Origin: Streptomyces sp. KL109B
GTDB lineage: Bacteria; Actinomycetota; Actinomycetes; Streptomycetales; Streptomycetaceae
DNA: 64,000 nt
NCBI RefSeq assembly: GCF_030766935.1
Contig: NZ_JASERL010000014.1
Location: 217,347-281,346, forward strand
Direction: 5' to 3'
In this document: one piece after another, positions 25,341 through 33,931 of the stretch
Numbering within the stretch: position 1 is the first letter of the stretch
Layout of the letters: each line of letters starts with the position of its first letter
Made by a program: the position numbers and the translations under genes
Notes under the pieces: generated by a model
The model's input: only the letters and a program-made list of their open reading frames with translations
Told to the model about the DNA's origin: nothing
The model's database searches: none

Positions 25341-26314
25341 CGCGCCGCCCCCTCGTTGTCGTCCGCGTAGAAGACCCAGGACCGGGACGTCCGGAACAGG
25401 ATCAGGGTGATGACGCCGATCGCGATGAGCAGCAGCCAGGCCATCGCCGAGGCGTAGCCCATGTGCGAGGCGGTGAAGCCGCGCTCGTACAGGTACAGCG
25501 TGTAGAACAGCGTCGAGTCGGCGGGCCCGCCTTCGCCGCCGCTGACGGCGTAGGCCGGGGTGAACACCTGGAAGGAGTTGATGACTTCGAGGACCAGGTT
25601 GAAGAAGACGACCGGGGACAGCATCGGCACGGTCACCGACACGAACTGCCGCCACCGGCCCGCCCCGTCGAGCGCCGCCGCCTCGTACAGGTCCGGCGAG
25701 ATCTGCTGCAACCCCGCCAGGAAGATCACCATCGGGGCGCCGAACTGCCACACCGTCAGGAGCACGATCACGTACACCGCGAGATCCGCGTTGCCGACCC
25801 AGCCACCCGCGTGGATACCGATCCTGTCGAGGGCGTCAGCGACGGTGCCGCCGTCGTTGAACAGCGCCCGCCACACCAGGGCGATGGACATGCTCGCCCC
25901 GAGCAGCGACGGCGCGTAGAACGCGCTGCGGTAGAAGGCCCGGCCCCGGCCGAGGTTCTTCAGGAGCATGGCCGCGCCGAGCGCGAGCCCCAGCTTCAGC
26001 GGCACCGCCACCACGACGTACAGCATCGTGGTGCCCACCGACCGCCAGTAGCGGGGGTCGTCGAACAGCATGTCCGTGTAGTTGCGCAGGCCGATCCACT
26101 TCGGCGGGTCGAACAGGTTGTAGTCCGTGAACGACAGGTACAGCGACACCGCCATCGGTACGAGGGTCAGCACGACCGCGCCGATCATCCACGGCGACAG
26201 GAACACGTAGGCGGGCCACTGCCGTTCACGGACCGGGCGGCGCGGCTTGCCGTTGTCTTGCCGCTCGGGTGTCCGGGACGCCGGGGCGGGCGCCTTCGTG
26301 GTGAGTGCGCTCAT
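25337..26314 (-). CDS. Carbohydrate ABC transporter permease (MalF type)
   Basis: A 325-residue permease. A basic N-terminal tail of about 32 residues precedes WPAYVFLSPWMIGAVVLTLVPMAVSLYLSF, followed by five more membrane segments. The EAA loop reads YEAAALDGAGRWRQFVSVTVPMLSP. It pairs with the MalG-type permease downstream (4-base overlap) and is itself overlapped by 4 bases with the binding-protein stop (26311-26314), so all three are translationally coupled. It imports an oligosaccharide of unknown type. Confidence 0.93.
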   Translation of the reverse strand: MSALTTKAPAPASRTPERQDNGKPRRPVRERQWPAYVFLSPWMIGAVVLTLVPMAVSLYLSFTDYNLFDPPKWIGLRNYTDMLFDDPRYWRSVGTTMLYVVVAVPLKLGLALGAAMLLKNLGRGRAFYRSAFYAPSLLGASMSIALVWRALFNDGGTVADALDRIGIHAGGWVGNADLAVYVIVLLTVWQFGAPMVIFLAGLQQISPDLYEAAALDGAGRWRQFVSVTVPMLSPVVFFNLVLEVINSFQVFTPAYAVSGGEGGPADSTLFYTLYLYERGFTASHMGYASAMAWLLLIAIGVITLILFRTSRSWVFYADDNEGAAR

Positions 26315-27648
26315 GACCTCAGCTCCTTGTTGGCCTCGTCGATGAGTTCGCGCGCCGCCTGCCGGGGCGTGGCCCGGCCGTAGATCATGCGCTGGTGCAC
26401 GCGCGTGAACGTGGGCTGGATCGCCAGGTCACCGGGCGGCGGGGCGGTCGGCGGCGCGTCGAGGCCGTACTTCTCCATCGCCTGCGCGTACCGGTAGATC
26501 TCCAGCTCCGGCCCCTTCAGCGTCCTGCCGACGCGCGCCGCGATCGTCCGGTTGGGCGGGGTGGACCGGGAGAACCCGAGGATGTCCCCCGCCCGCACGT
26601 CGTTGAGCAGGAAGTCCACCAACTGGGCGGCCTCCTTGGGGTGTTGGGTGTGCGCGCCGATACCGATCAGCATGCTCGGCTTGAAGTAGGCGCCCTGCCT
26701 GCCGTCGGTCGTCGGCACGGGCGCGTAGTGCACCTGATCGCCCAGCAGATCTACGTAACCGGGGAACGGGGCGTCCCACGTGAAGTCGGACGCGGCGAGC
26801 CGGCGGCCCATCGGGGACATCTCGGTGTTCGTGGCCTGCACCGTGTCCTGCGGCGCGGCCACGGCGCCCGCCTTGCGCAGCCGGTCGTAGAACGTCCAGA
26901 ACTCGGTGAGGTCGTCCTCGGTGAACGCCAGTTCCGTCTGGCTCTTGTAGAGCTCGCCGCCGCGGCTACGCAGCCAGTCCTCGAAGACGTCCTCGTTGCC
27001 ACCGCCGTCGTTGGCGCCGCGCACGCGGCGGCCGTCGGGGGACCTCAGGCCCAGCGCGGTGACCTTCTTGTTGGCCTCGGCCCACTCCTGCCAGGTCCAG
27101 TCCGGGCGCGGCGTGCCGACACCCGCCCGTTTGAAGATCGCCGAGTCGTACGCGAAACCGGTGATGCCGCGCCCCATCGGCAGGGCGTACTGGCCGCCCC
27201 GGTACGTGCCCGTGCGCAGGAACGCGTGCTCCATGCCGGACGTGTCGACGGTGCCGCGCTCGATGAATTCGTCCAGGGACATCAACGCGTCACCACCGGC
27301 GTACTGGGACACCTGCCGGTAGTCGAGCTGCACCACGTCCGGGATGCCGCCGCCCGCGGCCTGCGTGGCCAACTTCTGCAAATACGCGCCGAATTCGCCG
27401 TTCGACGTGCGGACGGTGACGCCGGGGTGCTCCTTCTCGAAGAGGCGCACCGCCTTCTCGGTCCGCGCCGCACGGTCGTCGTTTCCCCACCAGGAGAACC
27501 TGAGGGTGACACCGCGCGACGTGCCGCCGCTCGCGGTGGAACAGCCGGACAGCGTACCGGCCAGCGCGGCACCGACCCCGGCGGCCGCGGCGGACAGGAC
27601 GGCCCGGCGACCGGGGAGAGGGCGCGGGCCGCTTCGGGGCTCGGGCAT
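26311..27648 (-). CDS. Sugar-binding lipoprotein of the ABC importer
   Basis: A 445-residue extracellular solute-binding protein (family 1). The signal region GRRAVLSAAAAGVGAALAGT ends in the lipobox LSGC with Cys36 as the lipidation site; the paired arginines suggest Tat export. Typical family segments are LRFSWWGNDDRAART, VVQLDYRQVSQYAGG, EWAEANKKVTALGL and a conserved C-terminus. The ATG at 27648 has GGAAGG seven bases upstream. First gene of the operon 27648-18848, it is divergent from a LacI regulator with a CG-centred palindrome at 27677-27688 between them. Confidence 0.92.
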   Translation of the reverse strand: MPEPRSGPRPLPGRRAVLSAAAAGVGAALAGTLSGCSTASGGTSRGVTLRFSWWGNDDRAARTEKAVRLFEKEHPGVTVRTSNGEFGAYLQKLATQAAGGGIPDVVQLDYRQVSQYAGGDALMSLDEFIERGTVDTSGMEHAFLRTGTYRGGQYALPMGRGITGFAYDSAIFKRAGVGTPRPDWTWQEWAEANKKVTALGLRSPDGRRVRGANDGGGNEDVFEDWLRSRGGELYKSQTELAFTEDDLTEFWTFYDRLRKAGAVAAPQDTVQATNTEMSPMGRRLAASDFTWDAPFPGYVDLLGDQVHYAPVPTTDGRQGAYFKPSMLIGIGAHTQHPKEAAQLVDFLLNDVRAGDILGFSRSTPPNRTIAARVGRTLKGPELEIYRYAQAMEKYGLDAPPTAPPPGDLAIQPTFTRVHQRMIYGRATPRQAARELIDEANKELRS

Positions 27649-27676
27649 GGGGACCTTCCAGGAGGGAGGAGAGATT

Positions 27677-27688
27677 CCAACGTTGTAA
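27677..27688. promoter_or_regulatory. LacI-type operator of the sugar operon
   Basis: TCCAACGTTGTA contains the perfect 8-base palindrome CAACGTTG with a central CG. It lies 29 bases upstream of the binding-protein start. The identical 12 bases recur at 27878-27889 inside the divergent regulator gene. Confidence 0.72.
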
Positions 27689-27817
27689 CCAGGGGAAGTC
27701 GCAGCGGTCAACCCTCTGTCGGCCCTCTGTTGCGGATCGGATCGGACCCACCTCGGTGATGCCAACTGCCTCCACTGCGTGCATAATCAGGGGATACGAC
27801 GTGAGGGGAGCAGGTCA

Positions 27818-28861
27818 GTGGCAGCAGTGACGCTCAAGGACGTCGCCGAGCGTGCGGGCGTGTCCATCAAGACGGTGTCCAACGTTGTACGCGACGCTCC
27901 GCGCGTCTCCGAAGCCACCCGGACCCGCGTCATGAGCGCCGTCCGCGAGCTCGGCTACCGGCCCAACCCCTCGGCCCGCCGCCTGCGCACCGGACGCAGC
28001 GGACTGATCGCCCTCGCCGTCCCCGACCTGGCGACGCCCTACTTCGCGGAACTCGCCCACCACGTACGCGCCGAGGCCGCCGCGCTCGGCTTCACCGTCC
28101 TCATCGAGGAGACCCTCGGTGACACCAAGGAGGAACTGCGCCTCGCGACCGGCGTCGGCGCGTCACTCCTGGACGGAGTGATCCTGTCACCGCTCCATGT
28201 CACACCGGACGAACTCGCCCCCGTCACCGACCAGTTCCCCCTCGTACTGCTCGGTGAGCGCAGCTACGAAGGCGACCGTGTCGTCGCCGACCACGTCCTC
28301 ATCGACAATGTCGCCGCCGCCCGCGAGGCCACCGCACACCTCGCGGGCCTCGGCCGCACCCGGATCGCCGCGATCGGCGTCGACAAGGCGGGCTCCGCGA
28401 CCAGCCGCCAACGCCTCGAAGGCTTCCAACAGGCGCTGCACGCCGCCGGGTTGACCTACGATCCCGGACTCGCGCCCCAGGTCAAGGACTTCGACCGGCG
28501 GGGCGGCCTCCAGGCCATGCGCACCCTTACCGCACTGCCGCCCGGCCAACGCCCCGACGCCGTGTTCTGCTTCAGCGACCTGCTCGCCGTCGGCGCCCGA
28601 CGAGCCCTGTACGAAGCCGACGTGAGCATCCCCGGCGACGTGGCGCTCGCCGGCGTCGACGGCTCCGAGGAAGCGCTCTACGGCACACCGTCGCTCACCT
28701 CCGTCGTCCCCGACAAGGCGGCCATCGCGTCGCTCGCGGTGAAGTGCCTCGTCAACCGGGTCCGCGCCGAGGAGCCACCACCGTTCGAGGTGCACACGGC
28801 GCCGCACTGGCTTGAGGTACGCGAGTCCACGGGTGGCGAGAGGGAGTCGTTGAAGCCGTGA
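27818..28861 (+). CDS. LacI-family regulator of the sugar operon
   Basis: A 347-residue repressor. HTH: TLKDVAERAGVSIKTVSNVV, then a hinge helix (YRPNPSARRLRTGRSG) and a sensor domain (LIALAVPDLATPYFAEL, DAVFCFSDLLAVGARRAL, GDVALAGVDGSEEALYGTPSLTSV). I prefer GTG 27818, with GGGGAG 7 bases upstream; an upstream frame to 27779 adds 13 unsupported residues. It most likely represses the divergent ABC/GH2/F5-8C operon and itself. The codons for S-N-V-V in the HTH (TCC AAC GTT GTA) recreate the operator sequence inside the gene. Confidence 0.92.
   Translation: MAAVTLKDVAERAGVSIKTVSNVVRDAPRVSEATRTRVMSAVRELGYRPNPSARRLRTGRSGLIALAVPDLATPYFAELAHHVRAEAAALGFTVLIEETLGDTKEELRLATGVGASLLDGVILSPLHVTPDELAPVTDQFPLVLLGERSYEGDRVVADHVLIDNVAAAREATAHLAGLGRTRIAAIGVDKAGSATSRQRLEGFQQALHAAGLTYDPGLAPQVKDFDRRGGLQAMRTLTALPPGQRPDAVFCFSDLLAVGARRALYEADVSIPGDVALAGVDGSEEALYGTPSLTSVVPDKAAIASLAVKCLVNRVRAEEPPPFEVHTAPHWLEVRESTGGERESLKP
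27878..27889. promoter_or_regulatory. Intragenic copy of the LacI operator
   Basis: TCCAACGTTGTA here is identical over 12 bases to the operator at 27677-27688, 201 bases away. It uses GTT and GTA valine codons, which are scarce in the surrounding genes where GTC and GTG dominate. Confidence 0.5.
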
Positions 28862-28893
28862 CGCCGTGAGTCCGTAACGCGGCGCGAACGGGG

Positions 28894-29571
28894 TCACCCG
28901 CCGCCGCAGCCCGCCAAGATCTCCTGCACCCGCGCACAGTTGGACGCGATGTGGTGCCGCGCCTCCCGCTGGGCGCGCTCCGCGTCGCCCGCGCGGATCG
29001 CCGCCATCAGTGGTTCGTGCTCGCCGAGCAGCTTGCGCGGATTCTCGTTCTCCCGCTCGTGCGCGGACAACGCCATCAGGTAGAAGCGCAGTTCACGCGT
29101 GAGGCCCGCGTAGAACGCGTCGATGCGTGCGTTGCCGAGCGCCGCCACGATCGCGCCGTGGAAGGCGAGGTCCGCCGCCACGATGTCCGCGCGACGCAGC
29201 GACGCCGTGACCGCGACCAGATGCTCGTACGCCCCTTCCACAGCGGCGAGTTGGCTCGCGCCGAGAGGTGCCGCGAGGGCCGCCGCCTCCAAGTGCTCGC
29301 GCGCCGTGTACAGCTCGTCGACACTCCGCGGCGTCGGCGAGATCACCACCGCCCCGCGGTTGGCCTGGAACCGGATGAGACCGCCGTGCTCCAAGAGCCG
29401 GACCGCCTCGCGAACCGTGTTGCGGGCTATGCCCAGTTCGGCCGCGATGGCGCTCTCGCGCAGCCGCTCGCCCGGCCGGAACGCCCCGGCGAGGATCCGC
29501 TCCGACAGGCCGTCGGCGATCTGCTGCGCGGTCGTGGTCCGCTGGGCCACCAGCCCGTCAAGTGCCGTCAT
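28894..29571 (-). CDS. GntR-family regulator, FCD (FadR-like) subgroup
   Basis: A 225-residue regulator. The winged HTH spans about residues 10-80: ADGLSERILAGAFRPGERL, SAIAAELGIARNTVREAVRLLEHGGL, FQANRGAVV. The C-terminal all-helical FCD domain contains FHGAIVAALGN and a late HHIASN, where His residues usually bind a metal and an acid ligand. It is divergent from the permease/aminotransferase/NCS1 operon and probably represses it through the palindromes at 29609-29629. The ligand is unknown; an amino or organic acid is likely for this subgroup. The ribosome site before ATG 29571 is poor. Confidence 0.9.
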   Translation of the reverse strand: MTALDGLVAQRTTTAQQIADGLSERILAGAFRPGERLRESAIAAELGIARNTVREAVRLLEHGGLIRFQANRGAVVISPTPRSVDELYTAREHLEAAALAAPLGASQLAAVEGAYEHLVAVTASLRRADIVAADLAFHGAIVAALGNARIDAFYAGLTRELRFYLMALSAHERENENPRKLLGEHEPLMAAIRAGDAERAQREARHHIASNCARVQEILAGCGGG

Positions 29572-29608
29572 GACGTCATCGTAGCCACCAGGCGCCCCCT
29601 GGTGCCGA

Positions 29609-29629
29609 ACAGTAGAACTGTTCTACAGT
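29609..29629. promoter_or_regulatory. FCD-type GntR operator between divergent genes
   Basis: Overlapping palindromes: AACAGTAGAACTGTT (29609-29623), GTAGAACTGTTCTAC (29612-29626) and ACTGTTCTACAGT (29617-29629). The last has the GT-N3-AC core of FadR/FCD-type operators. The site lies in the 101-base gap between the GntR gene and the permease gene. Confidence 0.72.
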
Positions 29630-29672
29630 TGCGCACTGTTTCGGCCGCCGACGCCCAGGAGGGCCCTCAACC

Positions 29673-31088
29673 GTGCGGACAACTCGCGAGAACGACCGGA
29701 TCGACCCGGGCGACGACCGGACGGCCCAGGAGCAGCCACCCGCCGACGCGCCCCGCACCCTCAGACAGCGCCACGTACGGATGATCGCCCTCGGCGGCAT
29801 CGTCGGCGCGAGCCTCTTCGTCGGCAGCGGCGCCGTCATCCACACCGTGGGACCGGCCGCCATCCTGTCGTACGCGCTCGGTGGCCTCCTGGTCGTCCTC
29901 GTCATGCGGATGCTCGGCGAGATGGCGACCGCGTCGCCGACCCTCGGCTCGTTCATGGAGTACGCCCGCACCTCGCTCGGCGCCTGGGCGGGCTACACCA
30001 TCGGCTGGCTGTACTGGTACTTCTGGGTCGGCGTCGTCGCCTTCGAGGCGGTCGCGGGCGCGAAGCTGCTGATGCTGTGGATACCCGGCGTACCGCAGTG
30101 GGTGTTCTCGCTCGTCCTCATGACACTCCTGACGGCCACCAACCTGGTGTCCACGCGCTCCTTCGGGGAGACCGAGTTCTGGCTGGCGTCCATCAAGGTC
30201 GTCACCATCGTCGTGTTCCTCGTCGCGGGCACCCTGTTCGCCCTCGGCCTGTGGCCGGACGCGACGCTGTCGGTGGGCAACGTCGCCCTCGACGGCTTCG
30301 CCCCCCATGGTGTCTCGGCCGTCCTGCACGGCGTCGTCCTCGTGATCTTCTCCTACGTGGGCACCGAGATCGTCACCATCGCCGCCGCCGAGTCCACCGA
30401 CCCGGTCAAGTCCGTCGTCAAGGCGACGTCGTCCACGGTGTGGCGCGTCATCATCTTCTACGTCGGGTCCGTCACGCTGTTGGTGATGATGACACCGTGG
30501 GACCGCATCCCGGTCGAGACCAGCCCGTACGCGGCCGCCTTCGGCAAGCTGGGCGTGCCCGCCGCCACGACCGTCATCAACGTCGTCGTCCTCACCTCCG
30601 TGCTGTCCGTCCTCAACTCCGGCCTCTACACGGCCTCCCGCATGCTCTTCGCCCTGCAACGCCACCGCTGGGCCCCTCGCTGGGTCGCCGACCGCAGCCG
30701 CAAGGGCACCCCCTGGAAGGCCATCCTCGCGTGCACGTCCGTCGGCTACGTGGCCGTCGCGATGAGCTACGTCGCACCCGACACCATCTTCGACTTCATC
30801 ATCAACTCGGCGGGCGCCGTCGGCCTGTTCGTCTACGCCATCATCGCCGGCTCGCAGCTGCGCATGCGGCGGCAGCTGGAACGCGAGGCCCCGGACCGGC
30901 TCAAGCTGCGCATGTGGTGCTACCCGTACTTGAGTTGGGCCACCCTCGCGGGCATCGTCGTCGTCCTGAGCTCCATGCTCCTCGTCCCCGACGCCCGCTC
31001 CCAGCTCTATCTGAGCGTGCTGAGCCTCGCCGCGATCCTCGCCACGTACCTGTTCGTACGAGCCCGGCGGCGAGCCACCACCCACTGA
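29673..31088 (+). CDS. Amino-acid/amine permease (APC superfamily, GabP-like)
   Basis: A 471-residue permease with 12 predicted membrane segments. The N-terminal signature RQRHVRMIALGGIVGASLFVGSGAVI and later VIFSYVGTEIVTIAAAEST, MLFALQRHRWAPRWV are typical of the amino acid transporter (AAT/GABA permease) group. GTG 29673 has AGGAGGG upstream. It heads an operon with a class-III aminotransferase (40-base gap) and an NCS1-type permease (4-base gap after that). A substrate such as GABA, beta-alanine or another omega-amino compound would fit the transaminase; that is inference. Confidence 0.88.
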   Translation: MRTTRENDRIDPGDDRTAQEQPPADAPRTLRQRHVRMIALGGIVGASLFVGSGAVIHTVGPAAILSYALGGLLVVLVMRMLGEMATASPTLGSFMEYARTSLGAWAGYTIGWLYWYFWVGVVAFEAVAGAKLLMLWIPGVPQWVFSLVLMTLLTATNLVSTRSFGETEFWLASIKVVTIVVFLVAGTLFALGLWPDATLSVGNVALDGFAPHGVSAVLHGVVLVIFSYVGTEIVTIAAAESTDPVKSVVKATSSTVWRVIIFYVGSVTLLVMMTPWDRIPVETSPYAAAFGKLGVPAATTVINVVVLTSVLSVLNSGLYTASRMLFALQRHRWAPRWVADRSRKGTPWKAILACTSVGYVAVAMSYVAPDTIFDFIINSAGAVGLFVYAIIAGSQLRMRRQLEREAPDRLKLRMWCYPYLSWATLAGIVVVLSSMLLVPDARSQLYLSVLSLAAILATYLFVRARRRATTH

Positions 31089-31128
31089 CACACACCTCCC
31101 CCCACCTTTGACCTTTACGGAGACCCTC

Positions 31129-32403
31129 ATGGCCCAGGAGAACGCGCCCGTCCTGACCGGCCCCGCCCTGTGGAGCGCGCAGGCCCACCTCCCGTCCGTC
31201 CTCGGACGCCAACTCACCATCGAACGCGCCGAAGGCAGCTACCTGTACAGCACGGACGGCCGCCGCCTCTTCGACGGGACGGCGGGCCTCTGGCACGCCA
31301 ACGTCGGCCACGCCCACCCCGAACTCGCCGGCGCCGCCGACGACCAGATGCGCCGCCTGGAGACGTACCACGTCTTCGGCCGCTACCTGAACGACCGGGC
31401 CGTCGCCCTCGGCGAACGCCTCGCCGACCTGTCACCCATCGACGACCCCAAGGTCATCCTGGGCAGCGGCGGCAGCGACGCCATCGACGTCGCCTGCAAG
31501 CTCGCCCGCAGGCACTGGCAGCGCGAGGGCCGTTCAGGCAAAACCGTGATCCTCAGCCGCGAGTTCGCGTACCACGGCCTGCACGCCTACGGCACGAGCA
31601 TCGCGGGCCTCGACTTCAACCGCACCGGCTACGGCACCGAATCCCTCGTCCCCGAGACCGCCCGCGTGTCCACGGACGACATCGAAGCCGTCGAACGCAC
31701 GGTGCGGGAGATCGGCCCGGAACACATCGCCGCCCTCGTCGCCGAACCCGTACAGGGCACCGGCGGTGTCATCGTGCCCGCGCCCGGATACCTGGAGGGC
31801 CTGCAGCGCATCTGCCGCGAGCACGACATCCTGCTCATCATCGACGAGGTGATCACCGGATTCGGCCGTACGGGCCACATGTTCGCCACCGAACGCTATG
31901 GCCTCGCACCCGACCTCGTCACCTTCGCCAAGGGCGTCACCTCCGGCTACGCACCGCTCGGCGGCGTCCTCGTCGCCCCGCACATCTGGCAGCCGTTCTA
32001 CCGGGACGCCGACGACACCCCCGTCTTCCGGCACGGTGTCACCTACTCCGGGCACGCCACCGCCTGCGCCGTCGCGCTGCGCAACCTCGACATCATCGAC
32101 GAGGAGAAGCTGGTGCCCCGGGTCGCGGACCTGGAGCAGGTACTCGCCGACGAGCTGCGCGTCCTCGGTACGCGGGAGTCCGTCGTCGAGACACGTGTGG
32201 CGGGCCTCCTCGGTGGTGTCGCCCTCGTCGACGACATCAGCGCCGAAGCGGTCACCGACGACCTCGTCGAGCACGGCTTCGTCACGCGACCGCTGCGCGG
32301 CAACACCGTGCAGATCAGCCCGCCGTTCATCACCACCGACGACGAACTGCGGCAGCTCGTCGCCGCGATCGGCACCGTCCTGAGCACACACGAAAGCCGG
32401 TGA
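31129..32403 (+). CDS. Class-III (omega-amino acid/polyamine) aminotransferase
   Basis: A 424-residue PLP enzyme. Family motifs are FDGTAGLWHANVGHAHPEL, LGSGGSDAIDVACKLAR (phosphate-binding), LIIDEVITGFGRTGHMFA (Asp contacting the PLP ring nitrogen) and FAKGVTSGYAPLGGVLVAP (Lys of the internal aldimine). It resembles omega-amino acid:pyruvate or putrescine:pyruvate aminotransferases, which turn terminal amines into aldehydes. ATG 31129 has GGAG seven bases upstream; the TTG at 31108 is less likely. It is flanked in the operon by two permeases, so the operon would import and deaminate an amine or amino acid. Confidence 0.9.
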   Translation: MAQENAPVLTGPALWSAQAHLPSVLGRQLTIERAEGSYLYSTDGRRLFDGTAGLWHANVGHAHPELAGAADDQMRRLETYHVFGRYLNDRAVALGERLADLSPIDDPKVILGSGGSDAIDVACKLARRHWQREGRSGKTVILSREFAYHGLHAYGTSIAGLDFNRTGYGTESLVPETARVSTDDIEAVERTVREIGPEHIAALVAEPVQGTGGVIVPAPGYLEGLQRICREHDILLIIDEVITGFGRTGHMFATERYGLAPDLVTFAKGVTSGYAPLGGVLVAPHIWQPFYRDADDTPVFRHGVTYSGHATACAVALRNLDIIDEEKLVPRVADLEQVLADELRVLGTRESVVETRVAGLLGGVALVDDISAEAVTDDLVEHGFVTRPLRGNTVQISPPFITTDDELRQLVAAIGTVLSTHESR

Positions 32404-32407
32404 CGCG

Positions 32408-33931
32408 ATGCCGACAGCGGACGAGAAGACGAAGACGACGGACGAGAAGGCGACGACGGACGAGAAGGCGACGGCGGGCGAGCGGCCGGGCGGGCTCGTC
32501 GAGTCACGCTCCATCGACGTCGTACCGGACGAGGAACGGCACGGTACCGCCTTCAGCCAGTTCACCCTGTGGGTCGGCGCGAACCTCCAGATCACCGCCG
32601 TGGTCACCGGCGCCCTCGCGGTGGTGCTCGGCGCCACGGCCTTTTGGGCGGTCATCGGGCTGCTCGCCGGGAACCTGCTCGGCGGCTCGGTCATGGCCCT
32701 GCACTCCGCGCAGGGCCCCCGCCTCGGCCTGCCCCAAATGATCTCCTCACGGGCCCAGTTCGGAGTGCGCGGCGCCGTCGTGCCGCTCATCCTGGCCGTC
32801 TTCATGTTCATCGGCTGCACCGCGAGCGGCACCGTCCTCGCGGGCGAGGCCGTCGGCGAACTCACCCACCTCGGCCCGGTCGCAGGCATCCTCATCTTCA
32901 CCGCGGTCACCGCGGTCGCCGCCGCCGTCGGCTACCGCCTCATCCACTTCCTCGGCCGCCTCGCCGGAGTCGTGTGCGGCATCGCCTTCGTCTACCTCGG
33001 CATCCGCCTCCTCCAGCACGACGACATCGGCGCGGTCCTCTCCGACCACAGCTTCGCGCTGCCCGCGTTCCTCCTCGCCGTGTCCCTGTCGGCGTCCTGG
33101 CAACTGTCCTTCGGCCCGTACGTCGCCGACTACTCGCGCTACCTGCCGCGTTCGACCTCGGCGCGCGCCACGTTCGGCTGGACGCTCGCGGGGACCGCGC
33201 TCGGCGCCCAGTGGTCGATGGCCTTCGGGGCGCTGGCCGCGGCGGCGGCGGGGGAGGCGTTCGTGGGCCATGAGGTGACGTACGTGGTGTCACTGGGCGG
33301 GGCGGGCCTGATGGCGGCCGTGCTCTACTTCGTCATCGCGCTCGGCAAGCTGACCGTCACCGTGCTCAACACGTACGGCGCGTTCATGTCGACCGTGACG
33401 AGCGTGACCGGGATGCGGCGCGGGGGCGCGGTGCCCTACCGCCTCTCGCCGCGCGGCCGGGTCGGCTACATCGCCGCCATCATCGTGGCCGGCGCCGTCC
33501 TCGCGCTCGCGGGGCGCGGCGACTTCCTCAACACGTTCTCGACGTTCCTCCTCATCGTGCTGGCCTTCTTCACCCCATGGAGCGCGGTGAACCTCGCCGA
33601 CTACTACCTCGTCGCGAAGGAGCGCTACGACATCCCCGCCCTCAACGACCCCGACGGCCGCTACGGATCCTGGCGGGCCCCGGCCCTCGTCTCGTACGGC
33701 TTCGGCCTGCTCGCCCAACTCCCGTTCATGGCAACGGACTTGTTCACCGGCCCGTTCGTCGCCCCACTGGGCGGCGCGGACATCTCGTGGATCGTGGGGC
33801 TGACACTGCCGGGTGTGCTGTACTGGATCCTCGCCCGCCGCGAACGGCACCGCGTCCCGGACCGGATGATCTACCCGCGGGACGCGGCCCCGCCGCAGCC
33901 GCCCCGAACCGCGGCGGAGGTCTCCACCTAG
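32408..33931 (+). CDS. NCS1-family (cytosine/purine/allantoin) permease
   Basis: A 507-residue transporter of the nucleobase:cation symporter-1 family with about 12 membrane segments: SQFTLWVGANLQITAVVTG, GPRLGLPQMISSRAQFGVRG, SWQLSFGPYVADYSRYLP, LAFFTPWSAVNLADYYLV. These carry nucleobases, allantoin, hydantoins or vitamins with H+ or Na+. The first 25 residues are low complexity (repeated TDEKAT), encoded by two perfect 18-base repeats at 32438-32473. It follows the aminotransferase by 4 bases. Its stop overlaps that of the convergent CoA ligase gene by four bases, leaving no room for a spacer terminator. Confidence 0.87.
   Translation: MPTADEKTKTTDEKATTDEKATAGERPGGLVESRSIDVVPDEERHGTAFSQFTLWVGANLQITAVVTGALAVVLGATAFWAVIGLLAGNLLGGSVMALHSAQGPRLGLPQMISSRAQFGVRGAVVPLILAVFMFIGCTASGTVLAGEAVGELTHLGPVAGILIFTAVTAVAAAVGYRLIHFLGRLAGVVCGIAFVYLGIRLLQHDDIGAVLSDHSFALPAFLLAVSLSASWQLSFGPYVADYSRYLPRSTSARATFGWTLAGTALGAQWSMAFGALAAAAAGEAFVGHEVTYVVSLGGAGLMAAVLYFVIALGKLTVTVLNTYGAFMSTVTSVTGMRRGGAVPYRLSPRGRVGYIAAIIVAGAVLALAGRGDFLNTFSTFLLIVLAFFTPWSAVNLADYYLVAKERYDIPALNDPDGRYGSWRAPALVSYGFGLLAQLPFMATDLFTGPFVAPLGGADISWIVGLTLPGVLYWILARRERHRVPDRMIYPRDAAPPQPPRTAAEVST
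32438..32473. repeat. Two perfect 18-bp in-frame repeats at the NCS1 permease N-terminus
   Basis: Two identical 18-base units (32438-32455, 32456-32473) encode TDEKAT twice; a degraded version precedes them from about 32417. Confidence 0.88.
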
